From contig NZ_SMDC01000015.1 in assembly GCF_004343155.1 (NCBI RefSeq), positions 13,955-77,954 of the forward strand: a stretch of 64,000 nt of DNA. The letters are read 5' to 3'. This document shows positions 26,940 to 35,920 of this stretch, in pieces (the stretch's first letter is position 1; each line of letters begins with the position of its first letter). Origin of the DNA: Marichromatium gracile. Its GTDB lineage: Bacteria; Pseudomonadota; Gammaproteobacteria; Chromatiales; Chromatiaceae. The notes under the pieces were generated by a model. It had not been told where the DNA came from. It saw nothing but the letters and a program-made list of their open reading frames with translations, and did no database searches. The position numbers and the translations under genes were made by a program.

Positions 26940-28172
26940 TCAGCGCGCGCGGTAGTGACGCTCGATGTAGTCGTCCACCATGCGCTTGAACTGCTCGGCG
27001 ATGCCGTCGCCCTTGAGGGTGGCGACCTTCTCGCCGTCGACGAACACCGGCGCGGCCGGGCGCTCGCCGTTGCCCGGCAGGCTGATGCCGATGTTGGCGT
27101 GCTTGCTCTCGCCCGGGCCGTTGACCACGCAGCCCATCACCGCCACCTGCATCTGCTCGACCCCGGGGTAGGTGCCGCGCCACTCGGGCATGCGCTCGCG
27201 CAGATAGGCCTGGATGTCCTGCGCCAGGTGCTGGAAGGTGTCGCTGGTAGTGCGACCGCAGCCGGGACAGGCGGTGACCATCGGGGTGAAGGAACGCAGC
27301 CCCATGCTCTGCAGGATCTCCTGCGCGACCTCGACCTCGCGGGTGCGGGCCTCGCCCGGCGCCGGGGTGAGGGAGACGCGGATGGTGTCGCCGATGCCCT
27401 CCTGGAGCAGCACCGCAAGCGCCGCGGTCGAGGCGACGATGCCCTTGGAGCCCATCCCCGCCTCGGTCAGACCGAGGTGCAGGGCGTAGTCGCAGCGTGC
27501 GCCGAGCATGCGATAGACGGCGATCAGGTCCTGCACCCCGCTCATCTTGCACGAGAGGATGATGTGATCCTTGGCAAGCCCCAGCTCGACGGCGCGATCG
27601 GCGCTGGAGACGGCCGACTCGACCATCGCCTCGTACATCAGCTGCTGCGGCTCCTTGGGCGCGGCGGCGCGGTTGTTCTCGTCCATCATCCGCGCCAGCA
27701 GCTCCTGGTCGAGGCTGCCCCAGTTGACGCCGATGCGCACCGGCCGGTCGTAGCGACAGGCCGTCTCGATCATGCTCGCGTACTGCGCGTCCTTCTTCTC
27801 GCCGCGACCGACGTTGCCGGGGTTGATGCGGTACTTGCCCAGCGCCTCGGCACAGGCCGGGTGGTCGTTGAGCAGACGATGGCCGTTGAAGTGGAAGTCA
27901 CCGACCAGCGGCACCGCACAACCCTGGGCGTCGAGCGCCTCGCGGATGCGCGGCACCGCGCGCGCCGCCTCCTCGTTGTTGACGGTGATGCGCACCATCT
28001 CCGAGCCCGCCCGCGCCAGCGCCAGGGTCTGACGCACGGTGGCCTCGACGTCGACGGTGTCCGTGTTGGTCATGGACTGGATCACGACCGGGGCGCCGCC
28101 GCCGATGGTGAGGTGGCCGACGCGCACGGGGACGCAGGCGCGTCGCTGGATGGGGGATCGATCTGGGCTCAT
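26940..28172 (-). CDS. ispG: 4-hydroxy-3-methylbut-2-en-1-yl diphosphate synthase IspG
   Basis: This 410-aa iron-sulfur enzyme performs the penultimate step of the MEP isoprenoid pathway, needed for carotenoids, quinones and bacteriochlorophyll side chains. It has the N-terminal TIM-barrel start [21 protein letters not shown]-type block and the [4Fe-4S] cysteines in TACPGCGRT and [11 protein letters not shown]. Length fits the two-domain bacterial form. The ATG at 28172 is used; an in-frame extension to 28265 lacks family similarity. It is downstream of the Nudix gene on the same strand with a 52-bp gap. Confidence 0.96.
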   Translation of the reverse strand: MSPDRSPIQRRACVPVRVGHLTIGGGAPVVIQSMTNTDTVDVEATVRQTLALARAGSEMVRITVNNEEAARAVPRIREALDAQGCAVPLVGDFHFNGHRLLNDHPACAEALGKYRINPGNVGRGEKKDAQYASMIETACRYDRPVRIGVNWGSLDQELLARMMDENNRAAAPKEPQQLMYEAMVESAVSSADRAVELGLAKDHIILSCKMSGVQDLIAVYRMLGARCDYALHLGLTEAGMGSKGIVASTAALAVLLQEGIGDTIRVSLTPAPGEARTREVEVAQEILQSMGLRSFTPMVTACPGCGRTTSDTFQHLAQDIQAYLRERMPEWRGTYPGVEQMQVAVMGCVVNGPGESKHANIGISLPGNGERPAAPVFVDGEKVATLKGDGIAEQFKRMVDDYIERHYRAR

Positions 28173-28224
28173 GTGCTGTTGATTCCGCGGAATGGATGGG
28201 GTGATGAGCGCCGGGCTGGGCGGC

Positions 28225-29082
28225 TCAGCAGGGCAAGGGCGAGCGCAGCCCCTGGATGAGGGCAAGATAGTCCGGCTCGTCGGGACCGATCAAGCCATGA
28301 CGAATCAGGAAATCGATGACGACGAGGTTGCAATTGAGCTTGAACTCGTCGCTATCGCGCACGATCTCCACGACCTCATCGACCGGCATGCGATAGAAGG
28401 CCTGCACCTCGCCGTCGGTGCAGCGGGGCACGAAGTCCTCGGGCAGTTCGAGATCATAGCAGTACATGACGTCGGGCTTGAGCCCGCGCTCGGAGTCGCG
28501 ACAGTAGACCACCGCGCCGACCGGCACCGCCAGATCGGCCAGCGCCGCGGCCATCCCGGCCTCCTCGGCGCACTCCTTGCGCAGGTTCTCGCGCACCCCC
28601 AGACCGTGCGGCAGGCCGCCGCCGACGAGGTTGTCGAGCCGGTTGGGATAGAGCCTGCGATCGGCGGCACGCCGCCCCACCCACATCTCCAGCCCGTGCG
28701 CGGTGCGCACGAAGCCGTTGAGGTGCTGGCCGAAGGCGCGGATGCCGAAGAAGGGACCGGCTGCGCGGTCGACCACGCAGCAGGCGCGATCGCGCCCGTT
28801 CGGGGTCACCGGGTAGAGTTCGCCGTGGGCATAGGGGATCTCGCCCTGCGCCACCAGCGTCTCGACCACCTCGGCGAGCAGCGCCGAGCGCGCCGCGAAG
28901 TCGCGCGGCGCGTTGATCCAGTGCACCGCCTGCGGCTCGACGCGGAACCAGCGCGGCCAGCGCGTCAGCGCCCGCGCCGCGGCATGGCGCAGGGTGCCGA
29001 TTCGCACCCCGTCGAGCAGCCAGGGCACGAAGTCTTCCGGGTCCCAGCGATTACAGGCGAGGATCTTGTCGTACAGCCCCAT
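28225..29082 (-). CDS. Nudix hydrolase with N-terminal DUF4743 domain
   Basis: The 285-aa protein has an N-terminal DUF4743 region (about residues 1-120) and a Nudix fold whose box reads [23 protein letters not shown] (residues about 154-176). The glutamates of the REx2E-EE core are present as RKECAEEAG. Relatives are described as thiamine pyrophosphokinase-related or tRNA-processing-like Nudix proteins, and some act on oxidised thiamine diphosphate; I would not assign a substrate. It follows mazG by 46 bp on the same strand, making a plausible nucleotide-sanitation pair. Confidence 0.85.
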   Translation of the reverse strand: MGLYDKILACNRWDPEDFVPWLLDGVRIGTLRHAAARALTRWPRWFRVEPQAVHWINAPRDFAARSALLAEVVETLVAQGEIPYAHGELYPVTPNGRDRACCVVDRAAGPFFGIRAFGQHLNGFVRTAHGLEMWVGRRAADRRLYPNRLDNLVGGGLPHGLGVRENLRKECAEEAGMAAALADLAVPVGAVVYCRDSERGLKPDVMYCYDLELPEDFVPRCTDGEVQAFYRMPVDEVVEIVRDSDEFKLNCNLVVIDFLIRHGLIGPDEPDYLALIQGLRSPLPC

Positions 29083-29128
29083 CAATCGGTCTCCGTCGCG
29101 CGCGCCCGGCGGCGCGCCATGTGATGAT

Positions 29129-29962
29129 TCAATCCCGCTCCTCCCGCTTGACCTCGCCCCACAGCCGCTCCATCTCGTCGCGCAGCTCGGCGGCGGGCGC
29201 CCGCCCGGCCTCGCGCAACCGCGACTCGACCGCGCCGAAGCGCCGCTCGAAGCGCTGCCCGGCCTCGCGCAGCGCCTGCTCGGCGTCGACGCCGAGATGA
29301 CGGGCGAGGTTGACGCAGGAGAACAGCAGGTCGCCGACCTCGTGCACCCGCTCGGGCGCGCCCGCCGGGCGCGCCAGGGTCTCGCGACACTCCGCCAGCT
29401 CCTCCTCGACCTTGGCGAAGACGCCAGCAGCGTCGTCCCAGTCGAAGCCGACCCGCGCCGCGCGCCGTTGCAGCTTCTCGGCGCGCAGCAGCGCCGGCAG
29501 CGCCCGCGCCACGCCGTCGAGCGCCCCGGGCGGCGTGGCGCCCGCGCCCTTGTGCGCGCGCTCGGCGGCCTTCACCCGCTCCCAGTGCTCGCGCACCGCC
29601 GCGCCGTCGTCGAGCGCGGTGTCGGCGAAGACGTGCGGATGACGCCGCACCAGCTTCTCGCAGATCGCCTGCACCACCTCGGCGAAGGCGAAGCTGCCGC
29701 GTTCCTCGGCCATGCGGGCGTGGAAGACCACCTGCAGCAGCAGGTCGCCGAGCTCGTCGCGCAACTCCGGCATGTCGTCGCGCTCGATCGCATCGGCGAC
29801 CTCGTAGGCCTCCTCCAGGGTGAAGGGCAGGATGGTGGCGAAGGTCTGGGCGAGATCCCAGGGGCAACCCGACTGGGGGTCACGCAGCCGCGCCATGATC
29901 GCGAGCAGGTCGTCGAGATCGTAGCGTCGCGGCGCCACGGGAGCGGAATCGGAGGAAGACAT
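29129..29962 (-). CDS. mazG: Nucleoside triphosphate pyrophosphohydrolase MazG
   Basis: The 277-aa enzyme hydrolyses NTPs and dNTPs to monophosphates and lowers ppGpp-linked stress signalling in E. coli. It is the tandem-domain form: the first MazG domain has LLAIMARLRDPQSGCPWDLAQT and EEAYEVADAIE with ELRDELGDLLLQVVFH; the second has FAKVEEELAEC and EVGDLLFSCVNLARHLG. Its ATG overlaps the stop of the upstream small membrane protein gene (ATGA), indicating coupling. Confidence 0.95.
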   Translation of the reverse strand: MSSSDSAPVAPRRYDLDDLLAIMARLRDPQSGCPWDLAQTFATILPFTLEEAYEVADAIERDDMPELRDELGDLLLQVVFHARMAEERGSFAFAEVVQAICEKLVRRHPHVFADTALDDGAAVREHWERVKAAERAHKGAGATPPGALDGVARALPALLRAEKLQRRAARVGFDWDDAAGVFAKVEEELAECRETLARPAGAPERVHEVGDLLFSCVNLARHLGVDAEQALREAGQRFERRFGAVESRLREAGRAPAAELRDEMERLWGEVKREERD

Positions 29963-30300
29963 CAGAAGAACAACCCGAGCAGCATGGAGAGCAGGATGCC
30001 CCAGCCCCACACCCGGAAGGCGATGCCGATGAAGGCGCCGGGCGCGGCCGGCACGCCACGGCGCAGTCGCGCCCAGAGATGCGGGCCGGAGAGGAACCAG
30101 GGCAGAAAGCCAAGTGTGGCCGGCAGCGCGATCACGCCCGGCACCGGCGCCTGCAGCAGCAGCGACACCGCCGCCACCGGCCAGAGCACGAAATAGGCCG
30201 CGCTCAGTCGCGCCTCGAGATCGCAGGCGCGCACCCGCACGGCCAGCGCCAGCGCGACCAGCACCCAGCCGGAGACGATGGCGATGATGATCAGACGCAT
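29962..30300 (-). CDS. Small polytopic membrane protein of unknown function, 112 aa
   Basis: The product has about three to four hydrophobic segments (around residues 3-20, 38-70 and 92-110) with short polar links. The first two thirds contains YFVLWPVAAVSLLLQAPVPGV. I recognise no family. A GGGGGAGAAGGG run just before the ATG is a strong ribosome-binding site. Its stop overlaps the mazG start by four bases, so it is the first gene of a membrane protein-mazG-Nudix transcription unit reading away from the tRNA genes. Confidence 0.8.
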   Translation of the reverse strand: MRLIIIAIVSGWVLVALALAVRVRACDLEARLSAAYFVLWPVAAVSLLLQAPVPGVIALPATLGFLPWFLSGPHLWARLRRGVPAAPGAFIGIAFRVWGWGILLSMLLGLFF

Positions 30301-30419
30301 CCCTTCTCCCCCTGTCAGACCTGGTTCACAACGGCGCGACACGGCACGGCGCCACCGCGTCCGATGGTAGCGGATCGGCCGCGCGAGGGTCCATCGACGA
30401 AACGGATCGCGATCAGGGG

Positions 30420-30448
30420 TTGACAGCACGGACAAAGGCCGGAATAAT
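30420..30448 (+). promoter_or_regulatory. Sigma-70 promoter for tRNA-Arg
   Basis: TTGACA at 30420-30425 and AATAAT at 30443-30448, spaced 17 bp: the best sigma-70 pair in the window. It lies about 108 bp before the first tRNA, so the precursor would have a leader of roughly 100 nt to be trimmed. Confidence 0.75.
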
Positions 30449-30556
30449 TGTCGCCTCTTCGGTGTTCGATGTCGGCAACGACTCCACTGAAGCCGCTCAA
30501 TCAGTCCGCAGGCATGCGAGGCTGGATAGAGCCTCCAGGGATGGAGCAAAATTCAT

Positions 30557-30633
30557 GCGCCCGTAGCTCAGTTGGATAGAGTACCTGGCTACGAACCAGG
30601 TGGTCGGAGGTTCGAATCCTTCCGGGCGCGCCA
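30557..30633 (+). tRNA. tRNA-Arg (anticodon ACG), copy 1
   Basis: A 77-nt cloverleaf with encoded CCA. Acceptor GCGCCCG pairs with CGGGCGC, the anticodon stem CCTGG/CCAGG holds loop CTACGAA (anticodon ACG), and the T arm contains GGTTCGAATCC. ACG is normally deaminated to ICG to read CGU, CGC and CGA. Confidence 0.98.
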
Positions 30634-30642
30634 TACAGAGAT

Positions 30643-30673
30643 CGCCTCAGATCATCATTGTCTGAGGCGTTTT
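30643..30673 (+). terminator. Intrinsic terminator after tRNA-Arg copy 1
   Basis: A perfect 9-bp stem CGCCTCAGA / TCTGAGGCG with a 9-nt loop is followed by TTTT. It starts 10 bases past the CCA of copy 1. Confidence 0.85.
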
Positions 30674-30726
30674 CATCAGGGCCCCACCGAGCCCTCGGCC
30701 TCGCGCCGCAATCGCTGGAACACGAT

Positions 30727-30803
30727 GCGCCCGTAGCTCAGTTGGATAGAGTACCTGGCTACGAACCAGGTGGTCGGAGGTTCGAATCCTTCCGGGCGCG
30801 CCA
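30727..30803 (+). tRNA. tRNA-Arg (anticodon ACG), copy 2
   Basis: Identical over all 77 nt to copy 1, exactly 170 bp downstream of it. The flanks are different apart from a few bases on each side. It has no obvious promoter of its own in the 50 bp after the first terminator, so it may depend on read-through. It forms the left boundary of the lower-GC segment that carries the CRISPR-Cas locus. Confidence 0.98.
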
Positions 30804-30812
30804 TACAAGATC

Positions 30813-30845
30813 AACGGCCAGTCGAGCAATCGACTGGCCGTTTTT
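30813..30845 (+). terminator. Strong intrinsic terminator after tRNA-Arg copy 2
   Basis: A 13-bp perfect stem (30813-30825 with 30830-30842) closed by a GCAA tetraloop, followed by a run of five T (30841-30845). Confidence 0.9.
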
Positions 30846-31110
30846 CGTTTCTGGCATCAAAAAGCTTGTTTTTAGTTGCGTACAGAGTCGACACCAATAT
30901 CGACTTGCTCTGCAAAACGGACTGGATATCCCTGCCGAGCAACAACGCAATACAATGCAAGAATCTCCTGTGCTCCCCTTTGCAAGCCTCCACATAATAA
31001 GCGGCACCACCGCAGGACTTGGAGAAGATGTCAGTAAAGTAATATCCTGCCGTAAAGCGTACTCGAAGAACCGTTGGTTTCTATCGATTGCATGAAGAAG
31101 GATATTCTCA
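30846..31110 (+). other. A/T-rich upstream region of cas3
   Basis: This gap between the tRNA terminator and cas3 is clearly richer in A/T than the chromosome to its left. No convincing gene is present. A weak promoter-like pair, TTGGAG (31019-31024) and TAATAT (31040-31045) with only 15 bp between, is the best candidate for driving the cas operon. The Shine-Dalgarno AAGGA lies just before the cas3 ATG. Confidence 0.4.
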
Positions 31111-33732
31111 ATGGAACTGCTCGATCAACGGTCCGCGTTCGGCAAACTCGAGCACGACGCCGATCATAACGTCATAGCTTGGCATGCGCTTACGGACCAT
31201 TTGACCGATGTCGCGGCTTGCTTCAGCCGCTTGTGTCGATGCCGTTCGATCAGAAGAGCCATGGAGCACGCAGCCAGTCGGCCGCTTACAGAGCGCGATC
31301 TGGCTCGCCTCTCGGTCATGGTCTTTTTGCACGACTTGGGGAAGGCCAACAGCGGCTTCCAGGCGAAACGCTGGCCAGCAGAACAGGTACCAAAAGGCTG
31401 GCCGAATCATGCCGGGCACGGTCGCGAAGCGCTTGACCTGTTCCGAGAGGATAGTTTTCTCGAACCACTGCGCGAGCAATTGCCGCTCGAGAGTCTCTAT
31501 GGTTGGGGCGAGGCGGTTCCGTCGCTGTTTTGGGCCTCCGTCAGCCATCACGGTCGCCCGCTCCCGGCCCCCAAACCTAACGACTGGCAGCGCTCCAACT
31601 GGAAACCCGTCATCGCTACCGACGGTCGAGCCCTCTACGACCCCGCCCCGGTGCTTGCCGAGATCGGGCGATGTGCGATCGCGCTCTATCCGGATGCCTT
31701 CGTCACAGATGGCGACCCACTCCCCGATGCCTCGGCGTTCGCTCATCTGTTCGCTGGCTTGGTGCAACTGGCCGACTGGCTAGGGTCGGACACTTCCTTC
31801 TTTCCCCTGTCTAATGGGATTGGGGATCGCGCGCACGATGCGCTGAACTTTGCGGCACGTGCGATCGCTGCTTTGGGCCTGGACGCAACCCCTTGGCAAA
31901 CGGCGCTCGCGGCAGAGCCACCTGGATTCGCATCGATCTTCGGTGGCAATGCTCCTTACCCGATTCAGACGGCGATGGCGGACTCGGCGCTCGGGCCTCT
32001 GGTCATTTTGGAATCCGAGACCGGAAGCGGCAAGACCGAAGCAGCACTATGGCGCTTTGTGCACCTCTTCCTACATGGCGAGGTCGACAGTCTGTACTTC
32101 GCGTTGCCAACGCGCGTGTCCGCCAGTCAGGTTTACGAACGCGTTCGGGCAGCTGTCATCTGGCTTTGGCCAACTGATGCCCCTGTCACGGTGCGGGCAC
32201 TACCGGGCTACGCCGGCGCCGATGGGCAGGAGCCAAGGGCACTGCCTGATTTCAAGGTGCTGTGGCCCGATCACCCGACTGATGCACAGGCGCACCGTCG
32301 CTGGGCCGCCGAGTCGCCCAAGCGTTATCTGGCCGCCCCCATCGCTGTTGGCACCATCGATCAGGCCCTGTTCGGTGCCTTACAGGTCCGCCATGCTCAT
32401 CTACGCCATGCTCTGCTTGCCCGCAGTCTGTTAGTCATCGATGAGGTTCATGCATCCGACCCCTACATGACCGCTCTCTTAGAGCGACTGCTCCAGGCTC
32501 ATCTCGGCTGTGGCGGTCAGGCGCTGCTACTCTCCGCGACCCTGGGCGCTAACGCGCGAGCGCGCTATCTCAGCATCGGGCAAGATGTCGGAATTTCGCT
32601 GCCCGTGTTTGAAGCAGCCTGCAAGACGTGCTATCCGGCGATCTCCGACCGAGCCGGTGTGCGCCAGCTCGATTCGACCAGCCGCCCCAAAACTGTCGAC
32701 TGGTGCCTGAATGATTGCATCGATGATCCCGACGCCATTGCCCGCTTAGCCCTGGAGGCTGCCTCGCTAGGGGCCAAGGTGCTGGTCGTCCGCAATACCG
32801 TTCCAGCCGCACTCGCCGTCTTCCAAGCCTTGGAACAACAGACGCCCGAAGCAGACTGGCTGTTTACCGTGAACGGCCATGCCACCCTCCACCACAGCCG
32901 CTTCAGTCGCGAGGATCGCCCCTTACTGGATGCAGCCATTCAGGCGCAGCTCGGTAAGCACCGCTCTTCTGGCCCCCGGGTCGTCGTGGGCACCCAGACG
33001 CTTGAGCAAAGCCTGGACCTGGATGCCGACTTGCTCATCACCGACCTCTGTCCAATGGACGTGCTCTTGCAGCGCATCGGCCGTCTGCATCGGCATTCGC
33101 GCCCGAAAGGTAAACGCCCAGCAGCCTACCAAGCCCCGCAAGCCCTAGTCCTGACGCCACCGCACTATGACCTCACACCGCTGTTGACCAAATCCCAACA
33201 TGGCCTTGGGCCATTTCGTGACGGTGACGGCATCTACCCGGACCTACGCACGGTCGAGGCTACGCGCCACCTGATCCAGAGCAGGCCCAGAATCACCATT
33301 CCCGAGGACAACCGGGAGCTGGTCGAGGCAGCCACGCACCCTGAGCCGTTGCAAGCGATCGAATCCTTGGGCGAGCACTGGCAGCAGCTTGGCCGAACGA
33401 TTGAAGGAAGAACAGGTGCCGAGCGATCCATCGCCCACCTGCATGGGCTGGAGATCGACAAGCCCTTCGACGAGCAACAAGAGTTTCCAACCGATCTCGA
33501 CATTGCGACCCGATTGGGACTGCGCGACCGCCTGCTCATTTTCGATCCCGCCCCGATCGGCCCCTTCGGCCAACCGCTGAGACAATTGCCGGTTCGGCAT
33601 TTCCTGGCGAAGGGCATCGATCCCGATGCCGAACCGTCTTCGGTCGAGATCCATGACGGGACGATTTTGTTCAGTCTGGAGAACGCTCGCTTTCGCTATA
33701 GCCGTCTCGGATTGGAGAAGCTCGACGGCTGA
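31111..33732 (+). CDS. cas3: CRISPR-associated helicase-nuclease Cas3 (type I-E)
   Basis: The 873-aa effector nuclease is recruited by Cascade to unwind and degrade target DNA. The N-terminal HD nuclease has FLHDLGKAN (H74, D75) and ASVSHHG near residue 145. The superfamily 2 helicase has Walker A ESETGSGKT (about 301-309), DEVH at 444-447, the SATL motif and QRIGRLHRH. All catalytic residues I can check are intact and the length is normal. It leads the operon, 17 bp before cas8e. Codon use is less GC-biased than in the flanking chromosome. Confidence 0.96.
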   Translation: MELLDQRSAFGKLEHDADHNVIAWHALTDHLTDVAACFSRLCRCRSIRRAMEHAASRPLTERDLARLSVMVFLHDLGKANSGFQAKRWPAEQVPKGWPNHAGHGREALDLFREDSFLEPLREQLPLESLYGWGEAVPSLFWASVSHHGRPLPAPKPNDWQRSNWKPVIATDGRALYDPAPVLAEIGRCAIALYPDAFVTDGDPLPDASAFAHLFAGLVQLADWLGSDTSFFPLSNGIGDRAHDALNFAARAIAALGLDATPWQTALAAEPPGFASIFGGNAPYPIQTAMADSALGPLVILESETGSGKTEAALWRFVHLFLHGEVDSLYFALPTRVSASQVYERVRAAVIWLWPTDAPVTVRALPGYAGADGQEPRALPDFKVLWPDHPTDAQAHRRWAAESPKRYLAAPIAVGTIDQALFGALQVRHAHLRHALLARSLLVIDEVHASDPYMTALLERLLQAHLGCGGQALLLSATLGANARARYLSIGQDVGISLPVFEAACKTCYPAISDRAGVRQLDSTSRPKTVDWCLNDCIDDPDAIARLALEAASLGAKVLVVRNTVPAALAVFQALEQQTPEADWLFTVNGHATLHHSRFSREDRPLLDAAIQAQLGKHRSSGPRVVVGTQTLEQSLDLDADLLITDLCPMDVLLQRIGRLHRHSRPKGKRPAAYQAPQALVLTPPHYDLTPLLTKSQHGLGPFRDGDGIYPDLRTVEATRHLIQSRPRITIPEDNRELVEAATHPEPLQAIESLGEHWQQLGRTIEGRTGAERSIAHLHGLEIDKPFDEQQEFPTDLDIATRLGLRDRLLIFDPAPIGPFGQPLRQLPVRHFLAKGIDPDAEPSSVEIHDGTILFSLENARFRYSRLGLEKLDG

Positions 33733-33749
33733 CCACCAAGGAGTCTGTG

Positions 33750-35339
33750 ATGACGCTGCGTTACTCAGTGCTCGACGAGCCTTTGATCGGAGTTCGCTCG
33801 CTGGACGGCGCTCGAAGTCGCCTGAGCCTGCCCGCGCTCTTCGTTGCCCTGGCCGAGGACAGGATCCGCGATTTTCCGGCCCTGCGTCCACATCAGCGCC
33901 ACCCTTGGCATGCCTTCCTAGTGCAGCTCGCGGCCATTGCCATGCACGCGGCTGGGCGTGCCGAGCCGTTCGCCAACGAGGCTGAATGGAAGGCGTCTCT
34001 CTTGGCATTGACTCTGGATGATCCGGATGGAGCCGCGTGGTGCCTAATTGCACCACCTGACCGTCCTGCGCTGATGCAGACACCCGTACCCGAAGGAACC
34101 CTGTCAGCTTGGAAGAACAAACTCGAAACCCCTGACGAGTTGGACATGCTGGTGACCTCGAAGAATCACGATCTCAAAGCAGCACGAATGAAGCGTTCGG
34201 CGCCGGAGGATTGGTTGATGGCTTTGATCAGCCTGCAAACCCAAGAGGGTTTTCTCGGGGCCGGGAATTACGGCATCTCTCGCATGAATGGTGGTTTCGC
34301 GAGCCGGCCAGCGATTGGTGCAATGCCGTCAGGTGGCTGGGGAAGACGGTGGGCGCGCGATGTCGACCGTCTCCTGGAATCCAGAGCCGAAGTCACGAGC
34401 AAGACGGGGCTGTGCGAGCAGGGCGGGATCGCCTTGGTCTGGTTACGACCTTGGAACGGAAAAGATAGCATCGCTTTCTCGTCACTAGATCCTTTCTACA
34501 TCGAAATCTGTCGCCGCATTCGCCTCATGGATGGCTTGCAAGGTATTAGCGCTCTCGCGACTGGCAGCAAAGCGGCTCGCATTGAAGCGAAAAACCGCAA
34601 CGGTGTGACGGGAGACGCCTGGATGCCAATTGATGTCGCGGCAGGTAAAGCACTTACGATCTCTGGCAAGGGCTTCGACTACAAGCTCACATCGGAACTG
34701 ATCTTTGGCAACAAGTACCGCGCGCCGCTCACACAAATGCTGACGGAGAATGATGGCAAGGAAGGAATCACCATCCTTGCTAGAGGAGTTACTCGGAAGA
34801 AAGGCAAGACCGAAGGATATCACGAGAGGCGGGTTCCAATTTCACCCAAAACTCGCACTTTCATGATCAAGAAAAGCACGGACCCTCTCGCGAAGATCGC
34901 CGAAGGCAGGGTTTTGGATATCAAAAAGGTGCGCAGTGTGCTGTGGTCGTCGCTGGCAACGCTGTTTGCGAACGGATCCTCGGACTATCGAGATAACGAC
35001 AGCATCACCGAGAAGGCAACCCTTTTTGCCAAACCCTTCGAGCAACACGAGGATACTCGCTTCTTCGACGGCCCCCTTGGATTGAATGATGAAATCGAAT
35101 CGGATCATCCCGAGGATGTCCGTCTGCGTTGGTACCTCGATATGGCAAAGCGCGCCGAGGACATTCTCATTGATGCGTTTTCATCTGGACCGCGCAGCGG
35201 CGAGCAGCGCTATCGCGCGCGTGCTGCGGCATTGAGCCGCTTGCATGGCGGATTACGCAGCGAGAAGACCCTTCCAACGCTGGCCAATTACTACAAGGCG
35301 CAAAAGGATTCCAAAGAGGTGAAACATGCCCAACCTTGA
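33750..35339 (+). CDS. casA: Cascade large subunit Cse1 (CasA, Cas8e)
   Basis: The 529-aa large subunit recognises the PAM and recruits Cas3. Identification rests on position (after cas3, before cse2), length and the family segment LMALISLQTQEGFLGAGNYGISRMNGG (about residues 150-177), together with a C-terminal helical region. AAGGAG sits seven bases before the ATG; a GTG one codon earlier is less well placed. The 3' end overlaps cse2 by 14 bases. The sequence diverges from E. coli CasA, so PAM preference may differ. Confidence 0.92.
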   Translation: MTLRYSVLDEPLIGVRSLDGARSRLSLPALFVALAEDRIRDFPALRPHQRHPWHAFLVQLAAIAMHAAGRAEPFANEAEWKASLLALTLDDPDGAAWCLIAPPDRPALMQTPVPEGTLSAWKNKLETPDELDMLVTSKNHDLKAARMKRSAPEDWLMALISLQTQEGFLGAGNYGISRMNGGFASRPAIGAMPSGGWGRRWARDVDRLLESRAEVTSKTGLCEQGGIALVWLRPWNGKDSIAFSSLDPFYIEICRRIRLMDGLQGISALATGSKAARIEAKNRNGVTGDAWMPIDVAAGKALTISGKGFDYKLTSELIFGNKYRAPLTQMLTENDGKEGITILARGVTRKKGKTEGYHERRVPISPKTRTFMIKKSTDPLAKIAEGRVLDIKKVRSVLWSSLATLFANGSSDYRDNDSITEKATLFAKPFEQHEDTRFFDGPLGLNDEIESDHPEDVRLRWYLDMAKRAEDILIDAFSSGPRSGEQRYRARAAALSRLHGGLRSEKTLPTLANYYKAQKDSKEVKHAQP

Positions 35340-35901
35340 ACCCGAGTTGCAGCTCCACTCCGGAAAGGCGCCTGAAACAACATCACCGATCGGTAGGCTT
35401 GCCCAGATCATCGGACAGGCCGCTCGGTTCGAGGGCGATCTCCAAGGTCTCGGGACCGGTGAGCGCGCCGCGCTTGCGCGTCTCGATCCCGATGGCGAGA
35501 TCCGTCCACACCAAATCGCCGCGCTATCGCGCGCACTGATTCTTGCGGGAATCGAGCCTGACAGCTGGTCTCTGGAGGCATGGCGACGCTGGGCCTTGAT
35601 CGCGCACGGCATGGCACTGGCGGGTCACGCTTCTGGACGGCTAGGCGTTCAGCTGCACGCGGCTGACGTGTCCGAATCTCGGGTCACCAAGTTATTAACT
35701 GCCCGAGGGGATGCCTTCCGACAGCTTTTACCACGCCTCTTGCGCTTGCTCGCGTCCAACGAAGTTGCTCCGAACTGGTACGAGCTTGGTGGACTCATCC
35801 TGGCCGAAGGTCGTGATGAGGAAAAAGCTGAGACGATCCGTATGAGGATTGCCGGTCGCTACTTCTCTGCCTTGGCGAAATCCGAGCAACAGCCAGCCTG
35901 A
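35326..35901 (+). CDS. casB: Cascade small subunit Cse2 (CasB)
   Basis: This 191-aa helical protein forms the belly dimer of Cascade and stabilises the displaced DNA strand. Assignment is by operon position and by the family pattern GDLQGLGTGERAALARL followed by WRRWALIAHGMAL. Several Arg/Lys residues typical of DNA-binding faces are retained. It overlaps casA by 14 bases and precedes cas7e by 19. Confidence 0.92.
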   Translation: MPNLEPELQLHSGKAPETTSPIGRLAQIIGQAARFEGDLQGLGTGERAALARLDPDGEIRPHQIAALSRALILAGIEPDSWSLEAWRRWALIAHGMALAGHASGRLGVQLHAADVSESRVTKLLTARGDAFRQLLPRLLRLLASNEVAPNWYELGGLILAEGRDEEKAETIRMRIAGRYFSALAKSEQQPA

Positions 35902-35920
35902 CCAAAAAGGAATAGAGACC

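Noticed and set aside
30647-31010. Short minus-strand ORFs across the two tRNA genes, with translations such as GRIRTSDHLVRSQV
   Set aside because: These are the well-known spurious translations of the antisense strand of tRNA genes.
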